Part shown: positions 1-7,718 of the stretch, in pieces
Layout: each line of letters begins with the position of its first letter
Position numbering within the stretch: position 1 is the first letter of the stretch
Assembly (NCBI GenBank): GCA_035465955.1
Contig: DATIVK010000197.1
Location: 1 to 19,082 of the forward strand
Length of the DNA stretch: 19,082 nt
Origin: DATIVK01 sp035465955
GTDB lineage: Bacteria > Myxococcota > Myxococcia > Myxococcales > Anaeromyxobacteraceae
Direction of reading: 5' to 3'
The notes under the pieces: generated by a model
What the model saw: only the letters and a program-made list of their open reading frames with translations
Databases searched by the model: none
What the model was told of the DNA's origin: nothing
Translations under genes and position numbers: made by a program

Positions 1-1
1 C

Positions 2-2038
2 GAGCAGGCCCTGACGCGCGCGGAGCTGCTCGTCGCGGCGGGGGACGCCGCGGGGGCGCAGCGAACCCTGGAGGAGACGTCGGCCTGGTGGCCGTCGAGC
101 GCCCGGCTCTGGAAGCGGCTCGCGAACGTCCGTGAGCTCGCGGGAGACCGGGCCGGCGCGCGGGCGGCGCGCGAGCGGGCGCTGGCGGCCGACGGGTCCG
201 ACCTGACGCTCCGGCGGGCGCTGGCGCTCGAGGACGGGCGCGAGGTGCTCGACGAGCTCCGGGAGGACGGCGCCGCCGCGATCCGGGCCTACGAGCAGGC
301 GGGCCCCGCCGCCGACACCTCGACGGCCCTGGTCCTCGACGCGTCGGCCCAGGCGTTCCACCCCGGCGGCGCCGTGACGGATCGGACGCACCAGGTCATC
401 CACGTGCTCGACCAGCGCGGCGTGGACAAGTACGGCGAGGTGAGGCTCCCGCCGGGCGCAGAGCTCCTCACGCTCCGGACGCTCAAGCGCGACGGGAAGG
501 TCCTCGAGCCGGACGGCGGGCACGGGAAGGGGGCGATCTCGCTCGCGGGGCTGGAGCCGGGCGACTACGTGGAGGTCGAGTACCTGCGCGCGAGCCGCGG
601 CGCGCCCGACGGCTACGCGGCCGATCCGTTCTTCTTCCAGGACGAGGGGGAGCGGCTGGTGCGCTCGACCTACGTGGTGACGGCCCCCGCGGCGCTCGGC
701 CTGGAGGTGGACGCGCACGGGATGGCCGCGCCCCCCTTGCAGCGGGAGGGCGATCGCGTGACGCTCCGCGTGCTCCGGACGGAGGTCCCGGCCGTCGTGG
801 GTGAGCCGGGCGCGCCGCTGCTCGGGGAGGTGCTCCCGTGGGTCCAGGTGGGCTACGGCGCGGGGAGGGAGGTGCTCCAGCGCCGGTTGGCGAACGTGGT
901 GGCGCTGCGCACCCGCCAGACGGTGGAGCTCGCCGCCTTCGCCCGGGAGGTGCGAGCGGCCGCGGGGAAGAGGGCGGACGCCGCGGCGCTGGCGCGCGCG
1001 GCGTGGGGGTTGGTGGCGGCGCGGACGCTCGGGAGCGGCGGCTCGCTGGGCTCCGACGCGAGCGAGATCCTCTCCCGGGGCCGCGGCAGCCGGACGCTGC
1101 TCCTGAAGGCCGTCCTCGACGCGCTCGGCGTGGAGGCTCGCGTCGCGCTCGTCCGCCCGTTCGACGCCGATCCGGCGCCCCAGCGCTTCCCGCGCCACGG
1201 GCGCTACGGTGAGACGCTCCTGCGGATCCGCGGGGGAGGGCGGGAGCTCTGGATCGATCCCGACGAGCGCTGGGCGCCGTTCGGGTCGCTGCCGACGTCG
1301 GCCCTGGACGCCGAGGCGCTCGTGCTCCCGGCGCCCGGGGAGGCGCCGGAGGTCGTGCGGACGCCCGCGAGGGCGGCGGTGCCTTCCGGGCACTCGACCG
1401 CGATCCGCGTCACGATCGACGCGAGCGGCAGCGCCTCGGTGGAGGTGAAGGACCGCTACGCCGGCAACTCGGCCGGGGTCATCCGGGGCGCGCTGGAGCG
1501 GTTCGACGCGATCACCCGGAGGCGGATCTTCGAGCAGACCGTCTCCGGCTCGTTCCGCGGCGGGACGCTCGACACCCTGGCGCTCGGGGGGGCGGAGGAC
1601 CGGGAGGGCGAGCTCGATCTCGCCTGGCGCGCGAGCGTGCCGGGCTTCGCGCGGCCGGAGCGGGGGGGGCTCGTCGTCGACGCCCCGGTCCTCCCCGCGC
1701 ACCTCGGCGAGGCGTTCGTGCGGCTCGCCGAACGGAAGCTGCCGCTCCTCGTGTCGCCGCAGGACCCGCTGGTCCAGCGGATCGAGATCGTGGCCCCCGA
1801 GGGGTTCGCGCCGGCCGCCTCGCCCGAGGTGACGCTCACGTCACGGTGGGGGCGCTTTCATCGGGTCGAGCGCGTGGAGGGCAGGACGCTCGTCCGCGAA
1901 GAGAGGATCGAGCTCATCCCGGCGCGCATCGCCCCGTCCGACTACGCGGAGTTCGCCCGGTTCGCGACCGAGATCGACGCCGTCCAGGCGGCGCCGTTGC
2001 GGATCGGTGGCGGCGCGAACCCGGGGGGTCGCCCCTGA
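2..2038 (+). CDS. TPR / DUF3857 / transglutaminase-like domain protein (5' end missing)
   Basis: The frame is open from base 2 with no stop, so the gene starts before the window; 678 residues are visible. The first 80 or so (codons before base 245) are Ala/Arg/Leu-rich helices with TPR spacing. A DUF3857-like beta domain follows, with segments such as THQVIHVLDQRGVDKYGEV and the acidic loop GLEPGDYVEVEY. Next comes a transglutaminase-like region (GSRTLLLKAVLDALGVEARV, then LWIDPDERWAPFG) and a long C-terminal beta-rich part. In active relatives the Cys-His-Asp triad sits in this core. Here the Cys position reads Ser (1088-1090), the His position reads Glu (1211-1213), and only the Asp (1256-1258) remains. 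The visible protein has no cysteine. Family members are usually exported or periplasmic, but the signal sequence lies outside the window. I infer a non-enzymatic binding or scaffold role. Confidence 0.8.
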   Translation, partial: EQALTRAELLVAAGDAAGAQRTLEETSAWWPSSARLWKRLANVRELAGDRAGARAARERALAADGSDLTLRRALALEDGREVLDELREDGAAAIRAYEQAGPAADTSTALVLDASAQAFHPGGAVTDRTHQVIHVLDQRGVDKYGEVRLPPGAELLTLRTLKRDGKVLEPDGGHGKGAISLAGLEPGDYVEVEYLRASRGAPDGYAADPFFFQDEGERLVRSTYVVTAPAALGLEVDAHGMAAPPLQREGDRVTLRVLRTEVPAVVGEPGAPLLGEVLPWVQVGYGAGREVLQRRLANVVALRTRQTVELAAFAREVRAAAGKRADAAALARAAWGLVAARTLGSGGSLGSDASEILSRGRGSRTLLLKAVLDALGVEARVALVRPFDADPAPQRFPRHGRYGETLLRIRGGGRELWIDPDERWAPFGSLPTSALDAEALVLPAPGEAPEVVRTPARAAVPSGHSTAIRVTIDASGSASVEVKDRYAGNSAGVIRGALERFDAITRRRIFEQTVSGSFRGGTLDTLALGGAEDREGELDLAWRASVPGFARPERGGLVVDAPVLPAHLGEAFVRLAERKLPLLVSPQDPLVQRIEIVAPEGFAPAASPEVTLTSRWGRFHRVERVEGRTLVREERIELIPARIAPSDYAEFARFATEIDAVQAAPLRIGGGANPGGRP

Positions 2039-2210
2039 CCTTCGGGGTGGCGCGGAAAAGCCCAGGAAACGCGCCGATCGGCCGCCGGCACGCGATCTGC
2101 AAAATGGAATGGACGTACGCACGGCGGCCTCGTGAGGGCGGTCCCCCCTCCCCCGCCCCGTGAGGAAGTCCGTCACCCGTCCCTCAGACGGCCTCTCCGT
2201 CGCGCGTCCG

Positions 2211-2233
2211 CTCCCTGGCATGTCGCCAGGGAG
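2211..2233. terminator. Hairpin 1 between convergent genes
   Basis: CTCCCTGGC (2211-2219) pairs perfectly with GCCAGGGAG (2225-2233) around a 5-nt loop. It lies in the 255-bp gap between two convergent genes. No U-tract follows directly, so it may be an accessory stem or a factor-dependent or bidirectional terminator. Confidence 0.4.
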
Positions 2234-2243
2234 GCAGTCTTCG

Positions 2244-2278
2244 CAGGGCGGTCGCCCCCCCCTCGGGCGACCGCCCTG
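2244..2278 (+). terminator. Probable transcription terminator hairpin
   Basis: A 14-bp perfect stem (2244-2257 with 2265-2278) has a 7-nt C-rich loop and is followed on the + strand by the pyrimidine run TCTTTCTTCC. It stands 206 bp after the TPR/DUF3857 stop and 15 bp beyond the stop of the opposing DUF4230 gene. It could therefore end transcription from the left and also serve the leftward operon. The rest of the gap (2039-2210) shows no gene. Confidence 0.6.
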
Positions 2279-2293
2279 AGTCTTTCTTCCCGA

Positions 2294-2908
2294 TCAGCTC
2301 CCCCGCACCTTCGGCAGGTCCGCGACGAAGCGGACCTCGCTGAAGCCCGCCGTCAGCAGGAGCGCGCGGATGGCGCGCTCGGCCGAGCCGCGCGCCCGCT
2401 CCCGGAGCGCGGCGTCGGCCGCCACCTCGCGCTCGAAGGCCTGCTTCGCGAGGTCGAAGAGCCGCGCCGTCTGCGCGCTGTCGAGGTTGGAGCCGATGAC
2501 CTCGGTCTCGCTCGGGAGGAGCTCGACCTGGACGCGCACGGGCGGGAGCGCGACCGTCGCCATCCGCCCCTCCAACCGGACGCGCGAGGGATCGAGCTGG
2601 GCGGCGTCGAGGCCGAGGTGGGCCTTCGCGAAGACGATCGCCTTGCCCTTCGGCGCGTTGAACGTGAAGCGCAGCCAGCCGCCGAGGTCGCCCAGCGCCG
2701 AGCCGGCCGGCTCGGGCTCCGGCGCGAAGGTCACCTTCTTGTAGAGCGTGACCTCCAGCGTCTCGAGCCGGGCCACCTCGCGGATCCGCTCGACCACCGC
2801 CGGCGGATCCGGGACCGGCGCCGGTCGGCGCGTGACGAAGGCGAGGACGACGGCGGCGCCGACGCCGACGGCGAGCCCGAAGAGGAGCAGCTTCAAGAGG
2901 GAGCGCAT
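2294..2908 (-). CDS. Membrane-anchored DUF4230 family protein
   Basis: This is a 204-residue protein. Residues 3-26 form one hydrophobic segment (LLKLLLFGLAVGVGAAVVLA) followed by RR, which suggests an N-terminal anchor. The rest looks like the uncharacterised DUF4230 family: RLETLEVTLYKKVTF, then the beta-strand core KGKAIVFAKAHLGLDAAQLD and VALPPVRVQVELLPSETEV, then a long C-terminal helix with many Arg/Glu/Ala. No catalytic residues are evident. The ATG at 2906-2908 was chosen because it directly precedes the hydrophobic segment. The frame is open far upstream, but only as a shadow of hemW. It is the last gene of the leftward unit, 38 bp after hemW, with no strong ribosome binding site, so translation may depend on upstream transcription. 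The family assignment is from memory of motif pattern; the function is unknown. Confidence 0.75.
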   Translation of the reverse strand: MRSLLKLLLFGLAVGVGAAVVLAFVTRRPAPVPDPPAVVERIREVARLETLEVTLYKKVTFAPEPEPAGSALGDLGGWLRFTFNAPKGKAIVFAKAHLGLDAAQLDPSRVRLEGRMATVALPPVRVQVELLPSETEVIGSNLDSAQTARLFDLAKQAFEREVAADAALRERARGSAERAIRALLLTAGFSEVRFVADLPKVRGS

Positions 2909-2946
2909 GCCGAATCGTAACCCAGGGGCGGGGGCCCCGCGTCCCG

Positions 2947-4101
2947 TCAGATCAACCGCGCCGCGATCTCGCTGTGCAGGTCGAGGCCGCGGCTCGTCAG
3001 GACCAGCCGGTCGCCGCGGACGACCGCGAGCCGGTGCCGGAGGAGCGCCGCCACCTCGCGCCGCGCGGGCTCGCCCAGCGCCTCGAGCGGCGCCCCGCGC
3101 CCCGTGCGGAGCGCGAGCATCAGCCGCTCGCTGGCGTCGGCCCGGGCGTCGAACCGATCCTCCTCCGCGGTGGGCAGCCGCCCCGCGTCGACGGCCTCGA
3201 GCCAGGCCGGCCACTCGCGGTGGTTCGCCTCGCGCAGGCCGCCGGCCTCGCCGCGCAGGCAGCCGACCGCGCCCGCGCCGAGCCCGAGGTAGCTGCCGCC
3301 GGCCCAGTAGAGGGCGTTGTGCACCGACTCGAACCCGGGGCGCGCGAAGTTGGAGACCTCGTAGCGCCGGAGTCCCCCGCGCCGCAGGGCCGACCGGACC
3401 GCCCTCGCCTGGGCCAGCACCTCCTCCTCGGCGGGGAAGGCGAGCTTGCCGGCGCGCGAGAGCCGGGCGAACGGCACCTCCTCCGCGAGGACCTCCCGGT
3501 CCAGGGTGAGGGCGTAGGCGGACACGTGGGCGGCGCCGAGCGCCGCCGCGCGCGCGGCGTCGGCGCGGGCGGTGGCCACGGTGGAGTGGCGAGCCCCGTA
3601 GATGAGGTCGACGCTCACGTTCGCGAAGGTCGCCGCGGCGATCTCGACCGCCCGCGCCGCGTCCTCCGCAGAGTGGCGGCGGCCGAGCTTCCGCAGGACG
3701 ACGGGATCGAAGGACTGCACGCCGATCGAGACGCGGTTCACGCCGGCCGCGCGCCACGCCGCCACGCGCCCGCGGTCGAGCGACTCCGGGTTGGCCTCGA
3801 TCGTCACCTCGGCCGTGGGGGGGAGGCCGAGCCGGGCGCGGAGCGCGGCGACGAGCGCGGTCAGCTCGGACGGATCCCAGAGGGAGGGCGTCCCGCCGCC
3901 GACGTAGAGGCTCACGGGGCGGAGGCCGGCGAAGCGCGGGGCCCGCAGCGTGAGCTCCGCGAGGACCGCGCGCAGGTAGCGCCCCTGCTCGAGGGGACGA
4001 TCGGTGCTGACGGCGAAGTCGCAGTACGGACAGCGGTGGGCGCAGAAGGGGAAGTGGACGTACACGCCGTACGCCGGCGCCGTCGCCCCCGGCCCGTTCA
4101 C
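2947..4101 (-). CDS. hemW: Radical SAM family haem chaperone HemW
   Basis: This 384-residue radical-SAM protein is close to the usual HemW length. HemW binds haem and delivers it to respiratory enzymes; it was long misannotated as an oxygen-independent coproporphyrinogen oxidase. The cluster motif HFPFCAHRCPYCDF (residues 16-29) gives H-x3-C-x3-C-x2-C followed by DF, as in HemW; HemN has a further Cys there. Also visible are GGGTPS (68-73), IEANPES (101-107), NRVSIGVQSFD (122-132), YEVSNFARPG (247-256), HNALYW (261-266) and GLGAG. The loop after DLIYG reads ARHST instead of the common LPGQT-like sequence, so this copy is somewhat divergent. The start is GTG at 4099-4101 and overlaps the upstream stop as GTGA, suggesting translational coupling to the hydrolase-like lipoprotein gene. 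Confidence 0.9.
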   Translation of the reverse strand: MNGPGATAPAYGVYVHFPFCAHRCPYCDFAVSTDRPLEQGRYLRAVLAELTLRAPRFAGLRPVSLYVGGGTPSLWDPSELTALVAALRARLGLPPTAEVTIEANPESLDRGRVAAWRAAGVNRVSIGVQSFDPVVLRKLGRRHSAEDAARAVEIAAATFANVSVDLIYGARHSTVATARADAARAAALGAAHVSAYALTLDREVLAEEVPFARLSRAGKLAFPAEEEVLAQARAVRSALRRGGLRRYEVSNFARPGFESVHNALYWAGGSYLGLGAGAVGCLRGEAGGLREANHREWPAWLEAVDAGRLPTAEEDRFDARADASERLMLALRTGRGAPLEALGEPARREVAALLRHRLAVVRGDRLVLTSRGLDLHSEIAARLI

Positions 4102-5099
4102 GGCGTCCCCACCGGGTGGCCCCGGAGGCGGCCGTCCCGCAGCAGGAGCGGGAGGATCTCACCGTTCCCGATGATGGCCATGTGATCCTGCTGCGAGCGC
4201 ATGTAGAGGACCGGCGCCCGCCGCTCCGACTTCTTGAGGCCGCGCCCCTTCTCCGGCACCCTCGGGAGGAGGACGGCGCCCGCCCGGCTCGGGAGCCAGG
4301 CCTCGCTCCTCGCGGCCGTCTCGAGCCCGACGAGCACCAGCCGGCGCTTCCCGCGGGGGGCTGCGTCGAGCCACTCGGCCCAGCTCCGCTCGCTCTGGTA
4401 GAGCCCGTCGAGCAGGAGGACCTCTCCGATGCGCGGGTTCGCGAGCCACGGGACGATGCCGCGGAACCCGCCCGAGTGGGCGGCCACGACGAGCGGGCCG
4501 CCGGGGATCCGGAGCTTCGCGAGCCTCTCCACCGCCTCGAAGAGCGCCTCGAGCGTGGGCCAGGACGGCCCCTCGCCGTTCCAGGACGGGGACTCGATCG
4601 CGAGGAAGAGGGCGTTGCGGCCGCTCCTGCGGAACTGCTCGGCGAGCCGGTGATCCGCCCAGGCCTGGTCGACGTCCGTGTAGTAGCCGTGCAGGTAGAC
4701 GACGGTCCCGGCGTCGCGCTGCCGGTAGCCGCGAGGCCGCCAGGCGTGGACGACGCCGCGCTCCGTGCCGATCCGCGCGTGGCGGCCGCCCTCGACGCGA
4801 TCCCGCTGCACCTCGCCGAGCGCGATCGGCGGGACCGGCGTCTGCGACCAGGGCGGCTGCGTCCGGTCGGGCTCGGGGAGCGCGCGTGGGCCGGGAGCGG
4901 GCGCGGCGTCGACCGGTGACGGTCCGGGCGGCGCCTCGGGCGTCGACGCGTCGGCGGCGCGCGCCGCGAGCGCCGGGGGAGGCGCGGACGGTGCCGGGGT
5001 CGCTGCGCGCCGGTGGGGGGCGCAGCCGGTGGCGGCCACGGACGCCGAGGCCAGCGCGGCGGCGAGCCAGGCGGGCGCGCGCTTTGCCACCGGCGTCAC
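4098..5099 (-). CDS. Alpha/beta-hydrolase-like lipoprotein
   Basis: This is a 333-residue protein with a GTG start at 5097-5099. The N-terminus (KRAPAWLAAALASASVAATG, then Cys26) looks like a lipoprotein signal, although the lipobox A-T-G-C is not the classic L-A-G-C. A Pro/Ala-rich tether (about 27-90) leads to an alpha/beta-hydrolase-like fold: oxyanion-type VVYLHGYY (133-140), nucleophile elbow AAHSGG with Ser209, candidate acid Asp231 in LLLDGLY, and His306 in SQQDH. The elbow is A-x-S-x-G rather than G-x-S-x-G. It is probably an envelope-anchored esterase-like or related hydrolase; the substrate is unknown. Its first codon overlaps the upstream stop (GTGA) and its stop overlaps the hemW start (GTGA). 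A second GTG three codons in is an alternative start. Confidence 0.72.
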   Translation of the reverse strand: MTPVAKRAPAWLAAALASASVAATGCAPHRRAATPAPSAPPPALAARAADASTPEAPPGPSPVDAAPAPGPRALPEPDRTQPPWSQTPVPPIALGEVQRDRVEGGRHARIGTERGVVHAWRPRGYRQRDAGTVVYLHGYYTDVDQAWADHRLAEQFRRSGRNALFLAIESPSWNGEGPSWPTLEALFEAVERLAKLRIPGGPLVVAAHSGGFRGIVPWLANPRIGEVLLLDGLYQSERSWAEWLDAAPRGKRRLVLVGLETAARSEAWLPSRAGAVLLPRVPEKGRGLKKSERRAPVLYMRSQQDHMAIIGNGEILPLLLRDGRLRGHPVGTP

Positions 5100-6349
5100 G
5101 GCTTCGCGGGTGCCCCCGGCGCCGGCGCGGCGCCCTTGCGCGTGACGAGCAGGTGGAACTGGGAGGCCGAGTCGATGTAGCCGAACCGGAACTTCAGCCG
5201 GTTCTTCGGGAACTGCGCCCAGAGTGCCCGGAAGTCGTCGTTGATCTTCTCGCTCGCCGGGAGGAACGAGCCCGCGAAGCTCCCCCACGTCTCCTGCGTG
5301 AAGCCGGCCGCCTTCGCGAGGCGCGGGGGGACGCCCGTGGAGTCCGAGACCATGAAGGCCATGTTCGCGAGCAGATACCCCCGGATGGCGCTGAACGCAT
5401 CGTTCCAAAGGAGGTAGCTCGCCGCCTTCGTCATCGCCACGATCGGCCCCTTCGCCCGCAGGTACGCGAGCAGCCCCGGGTTCTTCTTCAGGCCGGCGTC
5501 GGAGAGGTCGAACGCGATGTGGCGGTGGACGCGGCGGTCCACGGCCGGATCGCCGCCCTTCCTGACGAAGACGATCTCCGAGTTGGAGAAGGCGCGCGAG
5601 AAGTCGGGCGCGGTCCAGACGGCGCGCAGGAGCTTCGCGTTCTCCCGCTCCACGGTGGCGATGTCGGCCTGCGTGACGTAGTGGAGCGTGCCGTCCGGGT
5701 TGATCCAGAAGTAGCGCAGCTGCACCGGCTCGTAGCCCTGCGCCGCGAGCCCGAGCATGAAGAAGGCGAGCTGGCCGGGGATGTCGCCGCGCTGCCCCTT
5801 CATGAGGTTCTCGGTCTTCGAGTCGTTGGCCTGCAGCAGGCCGGACGCCGTGGCGCGGATCAGCTCCAGGCTCTCGGCGAGCCGCTTCCTGTTGGCGAGG
5901 TCGGGCAGGCGCCGGGGGTCGCCGGCGTGCTCCAGCGACATCGTCGTCACGTCGCGCGCGTCGGGGTAGACGGTGAGCGCGGTGAGGAGGTCGCCGCCGC
6001 CGAACGGGTAGACGACCGTCGTCGGGAGGCCGGCCGGGCGCAGCTTCGCGAGGAACGCCCCCGCCTCGGCGGCGTGCTTGCGGGCCGCCTCGATCGCCTT
6101 CGACTGGCGGGCGCAGTAGGTCGCCACGGTCCCTGCGTCGAGGGAGGGCGGCAGGGCGTCGCCGGTGCAGGCGACGAGCCGGTAGAGCGCCTTCGCCTGC
6201 TCCGTGAAGTCGACCGGCGCGTCGGCGGCCGGCGCCGGGCTGGCGGCCACGGGCGCCGCCGGCTGCGCGGGCCCCCCCTGACCGCAGGCGAGGGAGGGGA
6301 GGAGCGCCGTGGCCGCGAGCGGGAGCACGCGAAGGAAGGAAGTCGTCAT
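5096..6349 (-). CDS. Uncharacterised conserved lipoprotein
   Basis: This is a 417-residue protein. The N-terminus SFLRVLPLAATALLPSLAC (4-22) is a signal peptide ending at a candidate lipidated Cys22, with a weak lipobox (S-L-A-C). A Gly/Pro/Ala-rich linker runs to about residue 45. The body has recognisable blocks but no enzyme motif I know: VVYPFGGGDLLTALTVYP, LRYFWINPDGTLHYVT, KAASYLLWNDAFSAIRGYLL and VSDSTGVPPR. From memory, similar blocks (a YPF-G-D segment, a SASYLL segment, a DS-G-P segment) occur in uncharacterised proteins of other phyla. I cannot verify this here. It is first in the leftward unit and coupled to the hydrolase-like gene by GTGA. The ATG at 6349 starts just before the signal peptide; an in-frame ATG at 6358 (MASM) is possible. 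Either start overlaps the divergent permease gene. Confidence 0.8.
   Translation of the reverse strand: MTTSFLRVLPLAATALLPSLACGQGGPAQPAAPVAASPAPAADAPVDFTEQAKALYRLVACTGDALPPSLDAGTVATYCARQSKAIEAARKHAAEAGAFLAKLRPAGLPTTVVYPFGGGDLLTALTVYPDARDVTTMSLEHAGDPRRLPDLANRKRLAESLELIRATASGLLQANDSKTENLMKGQRGDIPGQLAFFMLGLAAQGYEPVQLRYFWINPDGTLHYVTQADIATVERENAKLLRAVWTAPDFSRAFSNSEIVFVRKGGDPAVDRRVHRHIAFDLSDAGLKKNPGLLAYLRAKGPIVAMTKAASYLLWNDAFSAIRGYLLANMAFMVSDSTGVPPRLAKAAGFTQETWGSFAGSFLPASEKINDDFRALWAQFPKNRLKFRFGYIDSASQFHLLVTRKGAAPAPGAPAKP
6331..6340 (+). promoter_or_regulatory. Ribosome binding site of the permease inside the opposing signal-peptide codons
   Basis: The purine run GAAGGAAGGA lies seven bases before the ATG at 6348-6350 and supports that start over the ATG at 6357 or the earlier one at 6309. 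On the other strand the same bases are codons 4-7 of the lipoprotein signal peptide (Ser-Phe-Leu-Arg). Confidence 0.6.
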
Positions 6350-7718
6350 GGAAGCCATGTACCATGCCGCCGTGCCGACGCCAGCCAGCAAGAAGCTCGG
6401 GGTTCGTTCCGGTGTGGGACTCGTCGCCGCCAACATGATCGGCGCCGGGGTGTTCCTGTCCGCGGGGTTCATGGCCCAGGACATGGCGCCCGGCCCGATC
6501 CTCGCCGCGTGGGTCGTCGGGGCCGTCCTCGCCCTCGCCGGCGCGCGCGCCTACGCGGAGATCGCGCGGCTGGTCCCGCGATCGGGGGGCGAGTACCGCT
6601 ACCTCTCGGACCTCCTCCACCCCGCCCTCGGCTACCTCTCGGGCTGGGGCTCGCTCCTCGTGGGCTTCTCCGCGCCGGTCGCCGCCGACGCCCTCGCGGC
6701 CGGGGGGTTCGCGAAGACCGTCGTGCCGTGGCTCGATCCGCAGTGGACCGGCGCGGCCATCGTGGTCGTCCTCACCGCGCTGCACGTCGCCGGCCTCGAG
6801 ACGAGCGCCCGCACCCAGAACCTGCTCATCGTCGCCAAGGTCGCCCTCGTCGCCGGCTTCGTCTTCGTCGGCCTGCGCTACGGCGCCGCCGCCTGGCCGA
6901 CGTGGCGGCCGCCGCACGACGCGCCGGGGCTCCCGGTGATCCCCTTCGTCCAGTCGCTCTTCTTCATCGCCTTCGCGTTCTCCGGCTGGAACGCGGCGGT
7001 CTACGCCGCGGAGGAGTTCCGGGAGCCGGAGCGGACCGTGCCGCGGGCGATGATGATCGGGACCGCGCTCGTCTCGGTCCTGTACCTCGTCGTCAACTGG
7101 ATCTTCGTGGCCAACCTGACGCCCGAGCAGGCGTCGGTCGTCTTCCAGTACAAGAGCGCGCGCGTCACGCTCGGCCACGCCGTGGTCGAGGCCCTCCGGG
7201 GGCCCGGCTGGGCGTCGGTGATGTCGGTGGTGACCGTCGTCGTCTTCGTGTCGGCGATGAGCGCGATGGTCTTCCTCGGCCCCCGCGTCTTCCAGGCGAT
7301 GGCCCGCGACGGCTTCCTGCCGCGCGCCCTCGCCGGAGGGGAGGGGCGCCCGCCGGTCGTCTCCATCCTGCTGCAGAGCGCGCTCTCGATCCTCTTCATC
7401 TTCGCCTTCGGCGAGGAGCGGCTCGACGACCTGCTCTCGAAGGTCGGCGCAATCCTCACCCTCTTCTCCGCCCTGACGGTGCTGGGGCTCCTGCGGGCCT
7501 GGCTCCGCCCCGGGGCGCGGGGGCGCCCCTCCGGGGTCAGCGTCGCCTCCGCCCTCGTGTACCTGGCGCTCGCCGGGTACATGCTCTGGTTCGCCTTCCG
7601 CGGCAAGGTGAGCGTCCTGCCGTGGCTGGCGGTGATCTCGGCCTGCGCCCTCGGGGCGTGGGCGCTGACGCGGCGGGCGCTGGCCGGCGCCCGGCGCACG
7701 GAGGAGCACGCGCCATGA
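6348..7718 (+). CDS. APC superfamily amino acid permease
   Basis: This 456-residue polytopic membrane protein has about 12 hydrophobic segments, the normal size for the amino acid-polyamine-organocation superfamily. Diagnostic blocks are ANMIGAGVFLS in TM1 (28-38, the unwound Gly-rich substrate-binding motif), YAEIARLVPRSGGEYRYLS (69-87), AAEEFREPERTVPRAM (220-235) and GPRVFQAMARDGFLPRAL (311-328). It should take up an amino acid or related amine by ion symport or exchange; the substrate cannot be read from sequence. The ATG at 6348 was chosen for its purine-rich ribosome binding site and short cytoplasmic N-terminus. It overlaps the divergent lipoprotein start by two bases, so its promoter must lie inside that gene. 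Its stop overlaps the next gene's ATG as ATGA. Confidence 0.9.
   Translation: MEAMYHAAVPTPASKKLGVRSGVGLVAANMIGAGVFLSAGFMAQDMAPGPILAAWVVGAVLALAGARAYAEIARLVPRSGGEYRYLSDLLHPALGYLSGWGSLLVGFSAPVAADALAAGGFAKTVVPWLDPQWTGAAIVVVLTALHVAGLETSARTQNLLIVAKVALVAGFVFVGLRYGAAAWPTWRPPHDAPGLPVIPFVQSLFFIAFAFSGWNAAVYAAEEFREPERTVPRAMMIGTALVSVLYLVVNWIFVANLTPEQASVVFQYKSARVTLGHAVVEALRGPGWASVMSVVTVVVFVSAMSAMVFLGPRVFQAMARDGFLPRALAGGEGRPPVVSILLQSALSILFIFAFGEERLDDLLSKVGAILTLFSALTVLGLLRAWLRPGARGRPSGVSVASALVYLALAGYMLWFAFRGKVSVLPWLAVISACALGAWALTRRALAGARRTEEHAP

Noticed and set aside
4098..7709. A 1203-codon open frame on the minus strand spanning several genes
   Set aside because: Only its last 334 codons (4098-5099) are the real hydrolase-like gene. 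The rest is Arg/Gly/Pro-rich shadow of the lipoprotein and permease genes.
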